Below, piece by piece: positions 51,901 through 62,952 of a DNA stretch of 64,000 nt (within the stretch, counting starts at the first letter, position 1; every line of letters starts with the position of its first letter). The position numbers and the translations under genes are program-made. The stretch is from positions 13,826,001 to 13,890,000 of the forward strand of contig NC_135240.1 in the NCBI RefSeq assembly GCF_947623445.1, in the 5' to 3' direction. Below the pieces are notes generated by a model. It was not told the origin of the DNA and did no database searches. It worked only from the letters and a program-made list of their open reading frames with translations. The DNA comes from Clavelina lepadiformis. Lineage: Eukaryota; Chordata; Ascidiacea; Aplousobranchia; Clavelinidae.

Positions 51901-54900
51901 ACAGATTGTGACAGCTATGTTGTTTAAAATATAATACTTTATAAAATCATCTTGACAAACAGTTCCAGAGTCACAAATAACAGCTAGATGACGCCTTGCT
52001 CTAGTGACAGCTACATTTAGTCGACGCTTGTCCGACAAAAATCCAACTTCACCTTGACCATTTGATCGAACTAGAGTCAATACAACAGCTTCTTTCTCTC
52101 GACCCTATGGCATACTGCATTTAACCTCATTTATCTTTCTATTAAAACCAAAATTAAGAACTAAAATCATTGGTTGCAAGCTTCACCATATTAAATGCAC
52201 TTATTTATACCATTACAAAAATTATACTAAAATACAAACCTGAAAGCCATCAACAGATTTTATTTCCAATTGTGGATAAGTTTCACGGAACAACTTGCGA
52301 AGTATGTCAACCTTTAATTCAAAATATTTATTAAAACCGAATGCACTAAAAAAATGGCAGAACAGATTTAACAAATCTACCTGAAGATTGTATGGAGATA
52401 CCACTGCGATGTCACTTGGAGCAACGCCGGCATCAATTAGACCCATAACGTGAAAATAGACAATTTTGACCTCCCCTTCATTAGCTCTGGAATCACTTTC
52501 CTCTGACTATAAACACTGTGCAATTAATAAGTTGCTCTTTTGAAAAGCTAAAGTTACAGGTTATATAACACATTACATCTTACACAGAGCCAGTGTAAAA
52601 CCATTCCTTCAGTTAACAGAAACAATTATCAGAATTATCTGAATGAAAACATGTTTAAAATATTATGTCTAGAACAGATTTAAATAACTTTAAAGAAAGA
52701 ATTAACATGTATTTTTGGAAATTACCTCTGCCTCATTCATATCACATCCATCTGTATCGATGAGCAGCATTGGTATCTTGGTATCATCAGTGCTGATAAC
52801 ATTAGGCATATCACTATAAAAAAAATAATTTTTCAATATACACATGAAAATAAGAATAATATAATTTGTTGTTATGATATCTAATACCTTCATCAATTAC
52901 ATTAGATGTGGTTGGCGTTGACAGGTAGTACCTTAACAAATGGGATGCAACAGAAGAATGAGCAGTAAGCTTGCCATCATACATTTGGTGTGAAGACCAC
53001 CCCATGATATGCTCATGCATTCTGTACTGCTGTGTGAGCATTCGAACCACCAAATTACCATGTAACTTTATTAAACGTTCCAATAAAGTTAGTGACAAGC
53101 CTTCCTTTGCTGCCCTTTTTGTTAATACCAAACAGTAAAATCAAAGTTAAACTTAGTTGAATATAACATAACAAGAAAAACCGGTTAGTATAATGAAAAG
53201 CTATAAAAATATCGCACAAAAAGCAGATATCACAAAAAGAGATTTAAATAATTACTTTGTCACCAAAAATTAATTTACCATAATTGTACGATAACATTAC
53301 ACTCACTCATGTGATACTATGGTAGGTGAAAGTTGCAAATGATCTCCAGCTAAAATGCATTTTCTTGCTCTTAGCAAAGGAATCCAACAAGATGCTTCTA
53401 GCGCTTGGCCACATTCATCAATTACTATTACATCAAAATGACCTTCATCTAAATAACCAACTGGACCACCTGGATAAGCACCTTTAGTGGAATACAATAA
53501 TAGAACCATTTTAGTATGCTCTTTTTAATTCTCTCAAAAAATATCCAAAATCATTATTCTTGGAAGAGCGCGTTAATTCTTGAAAAACCAAATTATACTC
53601 AAATAAGCTACAGCAAAAGATATCGCATCAATGACAATTACCTGCAGTAACACATGCTAGGTGTATTTTCATAAAATTTTATGCAGATAACTTACCCACG
53701 TTAGTAGCTAAAACAACATCAGCAGGTGATAGAACGTCAACAATTGCCTTTTTCTCTCTCTTCCTCAATTCTGCCAGCAGAGATTTTCTTTCTTTACGAA
53801 TAGATTGTTGTTGACTTTTATCACGACAATGAGAAAGTTTAAGCTAAAAACATAGTTACTAAATTCAAAAACATGATTAGCATTTCAATAATCAGTTTGC
53901 ATTGCTAAAAATTTCTCCAATGGGTGAGGATTACTAAATTTCAAAATAAAGTACTGGTAAAATCTTTGACAAATTAACAATAACAGTAACACTTCCAACA
54001 TGCAGTTATAGGCGTACGATTGAACAACATGAATATCTCACTAATACTGTTCATGTCATTCCAGTCAAAATTTCAAAGATTACTGCTCTTTCACAATTTA
54101 GAAACAAATTTAACGAACAGTTTTTTCAATCACAAATACAATACATGGATACCGACACAAAAAAATAATACTTAGCAAACTACCAATAAAAACAAAAATA
54201 GTTAAATGAATTTTTAAAAACGCACATGAATTCTCTCTAGGTCAGATCTGACATCCCTAATAATAGCTGCGGCACCACCACGTGCAATGAGAGCATCCAA
54301 TGACAGCTCTTGCAGCTTTGGATCAAGTATACGAGCCGGGTGCCCGATTCTTACAACTTTAATTTTTTTTGATTGAGATGACGCTAAGAAAATAAAACAA
54401 AATAAGAAAAATTAGACATAACAAGGTGTACATAACACACAGAGTGTATTACCAATCACGGTGGTGAACCATTCAGACTGTGCCCTTACTTTTGCCATGA
54501 GGATTTTTCATAGATATGCCTGTCAGCTTCTCAACTAAATTATCAACTGCTACATTTGAAGGAGCACATGCCAGAACCTTAAACAATTTAAGGAATTGGT
54601 AAGCATAAATGGGAAATTTAAATAAAATATACATATTTACCACATCTGCAAACAAAATTTGATCGAAAGCATAAAAACATTCTATTTTTCATAACTTTTC
54701 ATAATACAACTTGTAATGAATACATAACACCCATGTAATGTAGATAAAGAACATTGGGCCTTAATCTATTTGAACTACAGGCTCCAAAATCAAAATACTG
54801 AGAAGCTGGAAGTTGCATGGTAGAAAAGAAAAAGACCACCAGAAGTTTCAAAAATCAAGTTTGTTTAATTTTTATTCGTACAGTTATAATCATTGTGCTG

Positions 54901-56353
54901 CCACAAATTACACAGTTAAAACAAAACCACAGTTAACTTGTGATCAAAACAGGGCGTGCAATAAGCCTGAAGTCACAGGTTGGGGGGCCTCTGACTAAAG
55001 AAGTAGGCAGATAGATTAGAAAGGCATATATTAAAAATGAAACAAAGTTAAGTTTCCGACTGGTTATACGACTCATACCTTTTGTCCTGAACTGACAAGC
55101 TGTGCAATTATTTCAATAATAGTTGTTGTTTTTCCCGTTCCAGGTGGTCCATGAATAATTGCCACATTGCGTTGAGACAAGGCAAAACTAACAGCTTGTC
55201 GTTGACATTCATTAAGTTCCACATTGTGAAAAGTAATGTCTACAGTTGCAAATGTTATTTTTCACCGGTACCGGTTTTGTTTGAAAAAAAAACTTTTAAG
55301 GATGCATCAAATACTTACTCTAACGCATCCTTGGTTCAGATATATACAGTATACACTTACCAGGTCCTTTACCAGAAAGGGGACTAGCATTGCCGAACAA
55401 AATTTCAATCAAATGCTGTGCTGGACCAACACTATATGAATCTAACATTTTCATTGCCTTTTTTAAACGTCTGTGAGATAAAGTTTTAGTGTTACTGTGT
55501 TAGTACTCATAACTCATGGTTGACATACAATGCTTTATCAAAATTGACCATATTATATGCTGCAATTTACTTCATTTTAGCAATAAGAAACAAAGATACA
55601 TGATTCACTCACTCATAAGTAACTTTATTCGCTACTTTTATCAAGGCAACAGAATTTCCATGCTGATTTAAGTTATCTAAGAAACTTCTGTTCCCAATGC
55701 CATCAAAGGCAACAGAAATTTGCCTCTCTGAAGTCTTTGTAACAATGCCATTGCAGTCAGACCATTCATTCTCTTCTTGTTGTGATTGGTAGTTAAGTTT
55801 TACAATATCACCTAAAATATTAAGTATTATGCTATATGTTGCAACATTAATATGGTATTAACTTCCTTTAATACACAATATTCATATTTAGAAAATTAGC
55901 ACTATATACCTTGGGACAGTAAATTGAAAGGGAATGTTTTATCAATTGTACGCAATGAAAATGAAGCTATTGTTCTACTGTAGAGTCCAGTCTTCACAGA
56001 ATTAATCACCAATTTTGGAATGCACAAGCCTCTTCTGTAATATAGGTATTTCAGTCAAATTAAACATCTTAAATAAGACTTCATCTAAAAAACAATGCTA
56101 TGTGCAAATCATGATGAAAATTTAAAATGTATACTCCTAACAGAAGGCAATTTTCATAATCATCTTCACAAATCCTCTGTAATTTACAATAAATTTATGT
56201 TAGGTACTAGGTAGCAATTTAAAACACTTACAGTTACACATACCTCTGCAGAATTTTAACAGAAAGATTAGCTCTTTCGGTGTTGTTTTCGTCAATTTCA
56301 GCCAGATGTTCCACTTCAAGCAAATTCAATTGTTTTTCTACAAAATCTGTCAT
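48925..56353 (-). CDS. IGHMBP2: IGHMBP2 (SMUBP-2) helicase, 19 exons, 1,069 residues
   Basis: Exons (5' to 3'): 56244-56353, 55910-56034, 55613-55811, 55361-55470, 55079-55239, 54490-54577, 54226-54383, 53696-53843, 53307-53481, 52932-53114, 52726-52813, 52381-52506, 52240-52311, 51938-52104, 51685-51853, 50454-50931, 50085-50380, 49773-49928, 48925-49125. All phases agree. This is a superfamily 1B ATP-dependent 5'-3' RNA/DNA helicase linked to ribosomes and translation; the human gene causes SMARD1. Walker A GPPGTGKT is at 212-219, DECGQ at 388-392, then [22 protein letters not shown] and [15 protein letters not shown]. An R3H domain follows (about 774-813, R785 and H789), and an AN1 zinc finger (Cys972 to Cys1007) is split across the last two exons. 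Between them is an additional C-x2-C-x11-H-x3-C motif (893-912). An in-frame upstream ATG at 56449 would add 32 residues. A poly(A) signal is readable at 48749-48744. Confidence 0.98.
49208..49649 (-). mobile_element. hAT-type MITE, complete, copy 2, in IGHMBP2 intron
   Basis: This 442-base copy is the inverse-orientation twin of 1743-2185, with ends CAGGGCTTCCCAAACT and AGTTTGGGAAGCCCTG and an 8-base target duplication ATATAAAC (49200-49207 and 49650-49657). It fills most of the last IGHMBP2 intron, which separates the two halves of the AN1 finger. Splice sites at 49126 and 49772 are intact, so the gene is probably unaffected. Confidence 0.93.
51376..51470 (+). mobile_element. hAT-like end fragment in IGHMBP2 intron
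   Basis: CAGTGTTTCTCAACCTTTTT followed by CAACTCGCGGCA is the classic start of a hAT element. No partner end was found before the next exon at 51685, so I call only a fragment inside the intron 50932-51684. Confidence 0.45.
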
Positions 56354-58269
56354 ATTGACAGATTCAGGTTGGTATTGGAGCCTGTTAAAATAATTCACTG
56401 AACTGGAGAAGCATCTTGAATATATTCTTCTTGATGTCGATGAAATCATACATGAATTTTCATTTGGATTTTATAACCTGATCGTTACATTGCTAAGATG
56501 TATATTCACTGCAAATGTTCCATCAATAGCGTGGTGTATAGCATCCCTAAAATAAAAATGGAGCACCATACTGATATGAGATATACATATAACTCAAGTT
56601 CAATGCAACTTTAAATACATAAAATATAAATTCTAGATAACAAAAAACATATATACGTAAACTTCAAACATTAAACCACAGAGTTTTCTTGGAACTGGGC
56701 TAAACATTTTCAAGTAAAAAGTGTTTGTCCAAATTGAAATTTAACATTTCTACAAAAATATATAAGCCATTTAGCAACACCGGAATTTCGATTTTAGTAT
56801 TATTCTTGGAAACTAGTAACTAGTAGCATTGAATATAAACAAGTTACAAGCTAGCAAATTGACTACAGAACTTACTTAAGAATCTTATTGCTACATGGTA
56901 AACAAATACAAAAAATAATGAAACCAATTCAACGCAAAAACAGCAAAAAATACCAAAACCTATTGCATGCTTGTTTATAAAAAAAGTTTAAATCATAAAT
57001 GATTAGCGAGTCAGGCCCATAGATGACAAAGTGTCTGACGCAGTATAATTACAAATATATTCACGAAGTGCCTTAAAATTTAAAAAACAACACACATATA
57101 ACATTATAAACATGTAACTACTAAGGATAGGATAATTATGAATCCAAATTTGAAAAGATTTGCCAAATATTGCATGAGTTAAGGATTTATGCCAACATAT
57201 ACCATACTAATACTGGTGCACCTGAATACAAAATTACCGGTACCTATAAATTCATCATTAGTGAAAAGTGTGGATCTAATTTTTAAGGCTTAGTTGGAGC
57301 GAAAGCAATCATTAGTACAAAGGTCATAAAATTAAAGATTTCATTCACCTTTTAAGCACATATATTTTTCCAAAACAAAAAATACGTTTTAGCATAAATT
57401 TTATCATTACTTGCCTATAGATATAAATTTGGTATCATTTGAGCCAATCTACATATTTGACTATTTGAGTTCACATAAACCCAAGTAATTTCCCCCTGCA
57501 GCAGGCCCTTAATATTTAAAGAAACTGTAAATTTTATCTCACAAAAGCACAAAGCTTGTTCAAAGGCATGAATATGACACAAAACAAAAAACACATTACC
57601 AACCTAACCACTACCAGACAGTTTCCGACACTATACACATAACATGAAAGTTCCATTGACCAGTTATGATATACGTATATACACAAGTTATACAGCGAAC
57701 AAAATATACCAAATATATGGGTAAAAGCTTGTCTTTTACATGAAATGCATAATGTTTCTCATTTGTGATCATTTTGAACCAATACTCAGTTAGCTGCCGA
57801 GTAAAACATCCAATACGAAAACATTGTACATACCTTATCTGAGTAACTTAAAGAAAAAATAATATTACATTACGGTGAGAGGTAAAATTTCATGTTTAAA
57901 GATATGGTATATATAAATAATAAGCTTCTTTGTTTTTTCAGAGTGTAAAAGTAGTAAACAGTAACATTAACATAAGATTCATAGATATTGCAATAATCAC
58001 AATACTGAACGTGCAAATAAGAACACAAATGTATATATATAGAACATAATACCAATTGCTGAAAGTAAACACTGAATCTGGTTTTTAAGGACAAAATGCA
58101 TCACACATATTTAACTAATGAAACTAGCATAAATGCTAAGTAACCTCAGTATGAAATGCTGTCAACAGGCCTTTATACATAGCGTCAAGATATTTGTATG
58201 TACATCGTACACAATAAAATTTTTTCCAAAAGTTCATAATCAAACCATACAAAGATAACTACCATACAA
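56354..58269. other. IGHMBP2 leader region and LIX1-like 3' region
   Basis: An acceptor-like TATTTTAG lies just 5' of 56546 on the minus strand, 193 bases before the IGHMBP2 start codon, so a leader exon probably begins there; a second acceptor-like TTTTAACAG lies near 56387. The 56.6-58.2 kb part is AT-rich and holds no exon I can support. The LIX1-like 3' untranslated region should occupy its right end. Confidence 0.45.
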
Positions 58270-59076
58270 TTACTTTAAGGTAATTTCACTAGTACGTAAC
58301 TTTGGATCCGCTTGAGCTAAATATAAAATGGAAATTTTCTCTTTATGGAATCTTAATTCACGACCCGCAACTCGGACATTTTCAATCTCACTTTGAGCTT
58401 TATTCAACTCTTCAATAAGAGTTCCAGGATAGTCTCTTTCTCTTGTAACCCAACCCAGAGCCATCTGATTCTTAAGATGAATGTCAATAGATCGATGGGA
58501 GTAATGTTGGATGACCTCCTCTCTTGAGCAACACCTTTCCTTCATTGCTTTCAAGCTCCCATTCCACTGCAACAACTGGAAGACTGTCATAATCTGCTGG
58601 AAAGACATCATACTTTCTCCACTGTGTGACTGTAACATTTCTTTAAACACATGCAGCGATTTGCTGGACTCATTGCCACGTGATGAAAAAGAGGCAGATG
58701 CATCCATAATAACCTTTTTAATGGTTGCTTTATTTATGAAACTGGATGGGTGCTCATTAAAAACAGAGTGCATTAATGCAATTTTAGCAGCACTTTGTTT
58801 AGCTTTTTCTGCGCTTTCACATCTTTGAAATGTCCCGAAGCAGCTACCACCAGGAAGAGTTACATAGCATACATAGGGGGGCATGGCCGGCAGAACTGGT
58901 AAAAATTCATATGTAACCGTTGCACTGTGGTGTAAATTTGCAGCACGTGTATGTTTCATTTGCCAAAATTCTTGCAAAGCTTCTACAACATCCACATCTT
59001 TTTGATCAGAGTGCTTTTTAAAGCTATTGACAACAGCAGCGACAGCTTCACTTAATGCATTGTTAATGGGTTCCAT
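58270..59076 (-). CDS. LIX1/LIX1L-type protein, intronless, 268 residues
   Basis: The single frame matches the limb expression 1 family across its core: EALQEFWQMKHTRAANL, PPYVCYVTLPGGSCFGTFQ, KQSAAKIALMHSVFNEHPS, MTVFQLLQWNGSLKAM and AGRELRFHKEKISILYLA. LIX1 proteins carry a divergent double-stranded-RNA-binding-like fold and act in muscle progenitor and Hippo/Notch-linked growth control (the Drosophila relative is lowfat, which binds Fat and Dachsous). The start is the first ATG; the length is close to human LIX1 (282). One gene here probably represents the ancestor of vertebrate LIX1 and LIX1L, so I do not choose between the symbols. Human LIX1 genes are multi-exonic, but this coding region has no intron. 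It lies 670 bases downstream of GTF2E2 on the same strand. Confidence 0.96.
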   Translation of the reverse strand: MEPINNALSEAVAAVVNSFKKHSDQKDVDVVEALQEFWQMKHTRAANLHHSATVTYEFLPVLPAMPPYVCYVTLPGGSCFGTFQRCESAEKAKQSAAKIALMHSVFNEHPSSFINKATIKKVIMDASASFSSRGNESSKSLHVFKEMLQSHSGESMMSFQQIMTVFQLLQWNGSLKAMKERCCSREEVIQHYSHRSIDIHLKNQMALGWVTRERDYPGTLIEELNKAQSEIENVRVAGRELRFHKEKISILYLAQADPKLRTSEITLK

Positions 59077-59746
59077 AGGGTTATTTGCGATACATACAAC
59101 TCAGTCCGTATTGTATGTACCTGTAAGAGTGGAAAACCTTAATCTACAGAAAACAAACATAATAAAAGTTTTGTTGTTTCAAGAACCAGTGATTAACCCA
59201 TGCATTGCACGGTATAACTTTTTCGTACTTTTTAGAACTTAATTGGTAGTAAAACCAAACATGCAATGTTTAGAATAGATATACAATAATTGAATGTTAC
59301 AGACTCTAAAAGGTAAATCAGCTATGCACACAGGTCAATCATTCCAGCACAAAAGTGATAAAGTTGATTAAATACGTGAAGCAAACTAAATGCATCATAT
59401 TAAAACACCAATTATTATCTTCCCAGCATTGCTGCCATGTATATATTTTTATTTCTTTGTATGAAATATAAGTTACTTTCATAAAGTAGAAAGCTTTTTT
59501 GAACTGAAAAATGCTGTCATGTCTGGGACTGAGAAGAGATGACATGGCATACAGTAATATTGATAATAAATACTGCACGCAAAATGCGATCATAAATGTG
59601 GTTGCTAGTAGGCTGTAAAAAAACAAAACATCCAACAAAGTTTTTCTTCTAAAAATACAAGTCACTGCATTGCCTAAAAATAAACTGATAAATAATGCAA
59701 ATGAGGAACAGCCTATAATTAAACAGATTACATCAAACTTAAAAAA
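59077..59746 (-). other. Spacer between GTF2E2 and the LIX1-like gene
   Basis: This 670-base spacer carries a 108-codon open frame on the minus strand (59665-59339) that begins with GTG rather than ATG and is hydrophobic. I regard it as chance in the GTF2E2 3' untranslated region. The LIX1-like promoter or leader acceptor must also lie here. Confidence 0.4.
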
Positions 59747-60598
59747 TCACTTCTTTTCAGATGAATAATCTTCAAGTAATCCATCTAAATGCTCATTGTG
59801 TGTTTTAAATTTACGCTTGCGATTAACCTTTCTCCTTTTCTGCACAGCTGGTTTCTTTACAACATTTTCCTGTGTAGCTGTGATTCCATGACTGTTCAGA
59901 TATTCCTCAATTTTATTATCATCGATTGAGTCAACGGCAATTGAACGCCATATTTTTTGGAACTCTTCATCAATGACAACTTCGCAGCTCTGATCATTAT
60001 AAAACGCAACTTCTTTTTTGTCTGGCCGGGTCACAAAGTAAATTTTATTTCCCAGAGCTTTTATACACTTTTTTGCACGAGGTAAGCTTTCCTCAATGTC
60101 GTCACGCAGTATGCCACCCCAACCCATTTGGTCATGTTTATCTAACTGTTCTAATAAACCTTTTTTGTTTTTTATTGCATATTTTGGTTTAAAAGTAAAC
60201 TTTATATCCACAGGACCATCATTTACAACAGTTATTTTAGGATTATTTTGTAACGCTTCATTGAAGAGCCAGTTTTTGTGAACAGTTGAAATTTTTGTTT
60301 CCAGTCCACATTCTTCAAGGATTTCATCCAAATTGAGTGCATGTGTATCGCCATTCTGATGCCTCACTTTCATGTGTTTTACAATGTCAGCCAGCAAGGC
60401 AAACTTGTGTTTGTTCAGTGCCGGAGCTGCATATAACGATAAAGATGACGTCGATAATGATTGCTGGGTGGAAGGCTTTGGTGGTTTCTTGTTTTGAACA
60501 GGGGTAGGTTCCCTTCGGACAGTATTGCGTTCAACAACTGGCTGAGCAAGTGCTCTCCTTTTAAAAGCTTCCCTCTGTTGCAGTAAACTTCTATCCAT
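59747..60598 (-). CDS. GTF2E2: TFIIE beta subunit, intronless, 283 residues
   Basis: The frame MDRSLLQQREAFKRRALAQP, the serine-rich linker, a winged-helix region beginning HKFALLADIVKHMKVRHQNG and the second one around LLEQLDKHDQMGWGGI identify general transcription factor IIE subunit 2. It forms a heterodimer with TFIIE-alpha, recruits and regulates TFIIH at RNA polymerase II promoters, and acts in the nucleus. The C-terminal basic helix KRRKVNRKRKFKTHNEHL matches the family tail. The human protein is 291 residues, so this is full length. The start ATG at 60598 is used; two codons upstream remain open without an ATG. The coding region has no intron. It is the first of three genes read leftward. 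Confidence 0.97.
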   Translation of the reverse strand: MDRSLLQQREAFKRRALAQPVVERNTVRREPTPVQNKKPPKPSTQQSLSTSSLSLYAAPALNKHKFALLADIVKHMKVRHQNGDTHALNLDEILEECGLETKISTVHKNWLFNEALQNNPKITVVNDGPVDIKFTFKPKYAIKNKKGLLEQLDKHDQMGWGGILRDDIEESLPRAKKCIKALGNKIYFVTRPDKKEVAFYNDQSCEVVIDEEFQKIWRSIAVDSIDDNKIEEYLNSHGITATQENVVKKPAVQKRRKVNRKRKFKTHNEHLDGLLEDYSSEKK

Positions 60599-60906
60599 GT
60601 TCAAGATCTCTTATGCTCAATTGATCTTTAAATAAATTAGACAATTCAAGTAATTGTAAACTTTTTGGCACCTGCATTTGTATGTTGCCTATACATGTAC
60701 TGTACAATATAGCGTAGTCCTATAAATCTTGTCTCGTATATATCTTATTAAATCAATTAATGTCATTGCATGGTAAGTTGTAATTGAAAGATATAGTTTT
60801 GAAAATTAGCACTGTTCATATTGGCAAAATCATAATATGGGAAATAACTAGATTTACTAAGTGTGCACTTTTGTTTTACAATTAAAAGGAAGGTCCGCTG
60901 CATGCA

Positions 60907-60908
60907 GG

Positions 60909-60939
<31 letters not shown>

Positions 60940-60945
60940 GTGTGT
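60907..60945. repeat. Microsatellite, (CA)n(TA)n(TG)n palindrome
   Basis: A run of CA repeats passes into about nine TA repeats and then into TG repeats, making a self-complementary microsatellite that could form a cruciform and is likely to be length-variable. Confidence 0.9.
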
Positions 60946-61059
60946 AATTGCAAATTTGGCACGGTAGAAAAATGGCAAGTTTAAATTTCAAGATCCCTTA
61001 ACAGATTTCTTAATAGAAAGTTATGTAATTTTGGCCATTTCCTTACTAGACCCCGACAT

Positions 61060-61405
61060 TTCCATTGTTTTGTTAAGTAGTTTTCGGCATTCTGCAGAAA
61101 GTTTGGCAGATATGTCGGCGTTTTTCATTTTTTAATATGAAAACAAATTTCATCTAGTTTACCATTGACCAGGTTTGTTTGTTCCTTTCAGGTCCAAAAG
61201 TCATGTTATTTTGTCAATGTCACACAGGCATGCGACATCTTCATATATGAAGGAAGCAGCATTTCCATTGTTTTGTTACATATTATGTGCGTTCTGCTGA
61301 ATGTTAAGCTTTTTTACTTGTTAATTTTTTTCTTATTAATTTTTTTTTTGTTAATTTTTTACTTGGTAATATGAAAACTAATTTCATCTAGGTTACCGTA
61401 TATGA
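61060..61405. repeat. Two direct copies of a roughly 190-base unit
   Basis: ATTTCCATTGTTTTGTTA occurs at about 61069 and 61261, and AATATGAAAAC followed by AATTTCATCTAG occurs at about 61133 and 61368, in the same order. The second copy is expanded by an internal TTAATTTTTT-type simple repeat near 61320-61360. Confidence 0.65.
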
Positions 61406-62034
61406 ATTACTTTTTTCATAGTTTATAGAATAAAAACATTTTTCAGCAAATCTTTAGAAAATATAACCTGCTACAACTTAAGTTTATGCGGGCTTCATAA
61501 GATAGTTGCGCTGACTGCTTTCTGGGGGAAGGCCTAAGTAGCCATTCTGCAGGGTTTGGTATTTGCGCACTCAATACTGCTTTTCATGAGCTTCAGTGCC
61601 GCACTTAAGTTGCGTTATTTTGCACTTAATGACTTGGACAGAACTTCCGTGCACTCAGTTTTCTCAAATGGATTTAAAGACTAAATAAGTGACACTGTGT
61701 ACTTAACCTAACCTTCCCTAAGCCAGCGTAATTGCTATAATGGACCCAGGTGAAGCCAGCCTGACTTTTTCCAACTCAACTTTTTCATTTGTACGTGGCG
61801 TCTACTACTGGCGTGTAATAAAATTTAGTCAAATCAAGCTGGAAATAAAATGAACGACAAAATATGCATCAGTTGGCAACAAAACATCTTAAGTCAAAAA
61901 TATACGGCTTATCTTGCCAGTTTATCCCATTATTCCTTCCAAATATTTCGCATAGTATATTCAATATGTTGCTAAATTAATCGCGAATTAAATACAATTC
62001 CTCATTAACAAAACAAAAACTTTTTCCATACGCT

Positions 62035-62505
62035 TGTTCATCTATCACTCTAGTCTAAAATAAAAAGATATAACATTTGCTGGAATTATTTTTCATTTCA
62101 TATTCAAACTAATTATCGTTTTCATTTTGGTCCTCACCGCTCGCAAGCCGTCATTTGCATTGATAAAGGCCAAATTATGCGTCAAATATAACGGCACGAA
62201 AAATCACTTTCCGCAAAAAATGTTCAAATTCGTTTTGCAGCAAGTTGTTTAATAATCACTCTAGAGTCTAGATTAAAGAATTATTAAATTTGCTGGCATT
62301 ATTTTTCATTTCATATTCAAACTAACTGTTGTTTTCATTTTGGTCCTCACCGCTCACAAACCGTCATTTGCATTAATAAGAGCCAAATATGCGTCAATTA
62401 TAACGACGCGAGAAATTACTTTCCGCAAAAGTTATTCAAACATTTTCTTAATATACTTGTTTATCAATCACTCTAGATTAAAAAATTATTAAATTTGCTA
62501 CGATT
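62035..62505. repeat. Satellite-like tandem repeat, about 210-base period
   Basis: Two full copies and the start of a third are present. Landmarks repeat in order: ATCACTCTAG, TTTGCTGG, ATTATTTTTCATTTCATATT, TTTTCATTTTGGTCCTCACC, CCGTCATTTGCATT and ATGCGTCAA. The TGCTGG landmark is at 62078 and 62291 (213 apart), with a diverged third copy near 62496. Confidence 0.85.
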
Positions 62506-62629
62506 CGAGCGATTTCAAAATAGTTAATTTTGTATTTTATATTTATCGGTAGCCTAATTGGTTTGAATAAAAAATGAAAAATAATATCGTTAATGCCTTG
62601 CCCAAGCAGCCAAGGGAAACATGCTTGGA

Positions 62630-62893
62630 AGTGACTATTTCACCGGCGTCCGTTTACCGAAGTTGCTGAATCATAATAGGGTGACCAGCAGATTTTCGTT
62701 TTTGGGTTTACCACTCTCATTTTATACGGGGAGAAGAAAGTAATGCGGTACCGCATTGGCTAACGATGGGACTCGTATGCCGGAATAGTGTAGTAGTGAA
62801 CAAGTAAGTGTATAGGCTACATAACCGGTTAGCCGTTTACCGAAGTAGCTTTTTCCAAATTCGGTAACCGGCAGCCAGTGAAATAGACGCTGC
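62630..62893. mobile_element. Small TIR element, GTGACTATTTCACCGGC ends
   Basis: The left side GACTATTTCACCGGCGTCCG then TTTACCGAAG is mirrored on the right, whose inverse reads GTCTATTTCACTGGCTGCCG then GTTACCGAA. TTTACCGAAGT also recurs internally near 62840. No target duplication was identified. A matching fragment, GTGACTATTTCACCG, lies at about 30305. Confidence 0.6.
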
Positions 62894-62952
62894 CTAACAT
62901 GCATTGGTTGGACGCTTGGCCATGAGATGTTATCGATCTTGCGTAGCGTCAA

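Noticed and set aside
56478-56546. Short coding exon reading DAIHHAIDGTFAVNIHLSNV before a stop
   Set aside because: It has an acceptor-like site but no upstream exon could be found, and the interval is better explained as IGHMBP2 leader.
59339-59665. 108-codon hydrophobic open frame between GTF2E2 and the LIX1-like gene
   Set aside because: It begins with GTG, not ATG, and its composition looks like AT-rich untranslated sequence read in frame.
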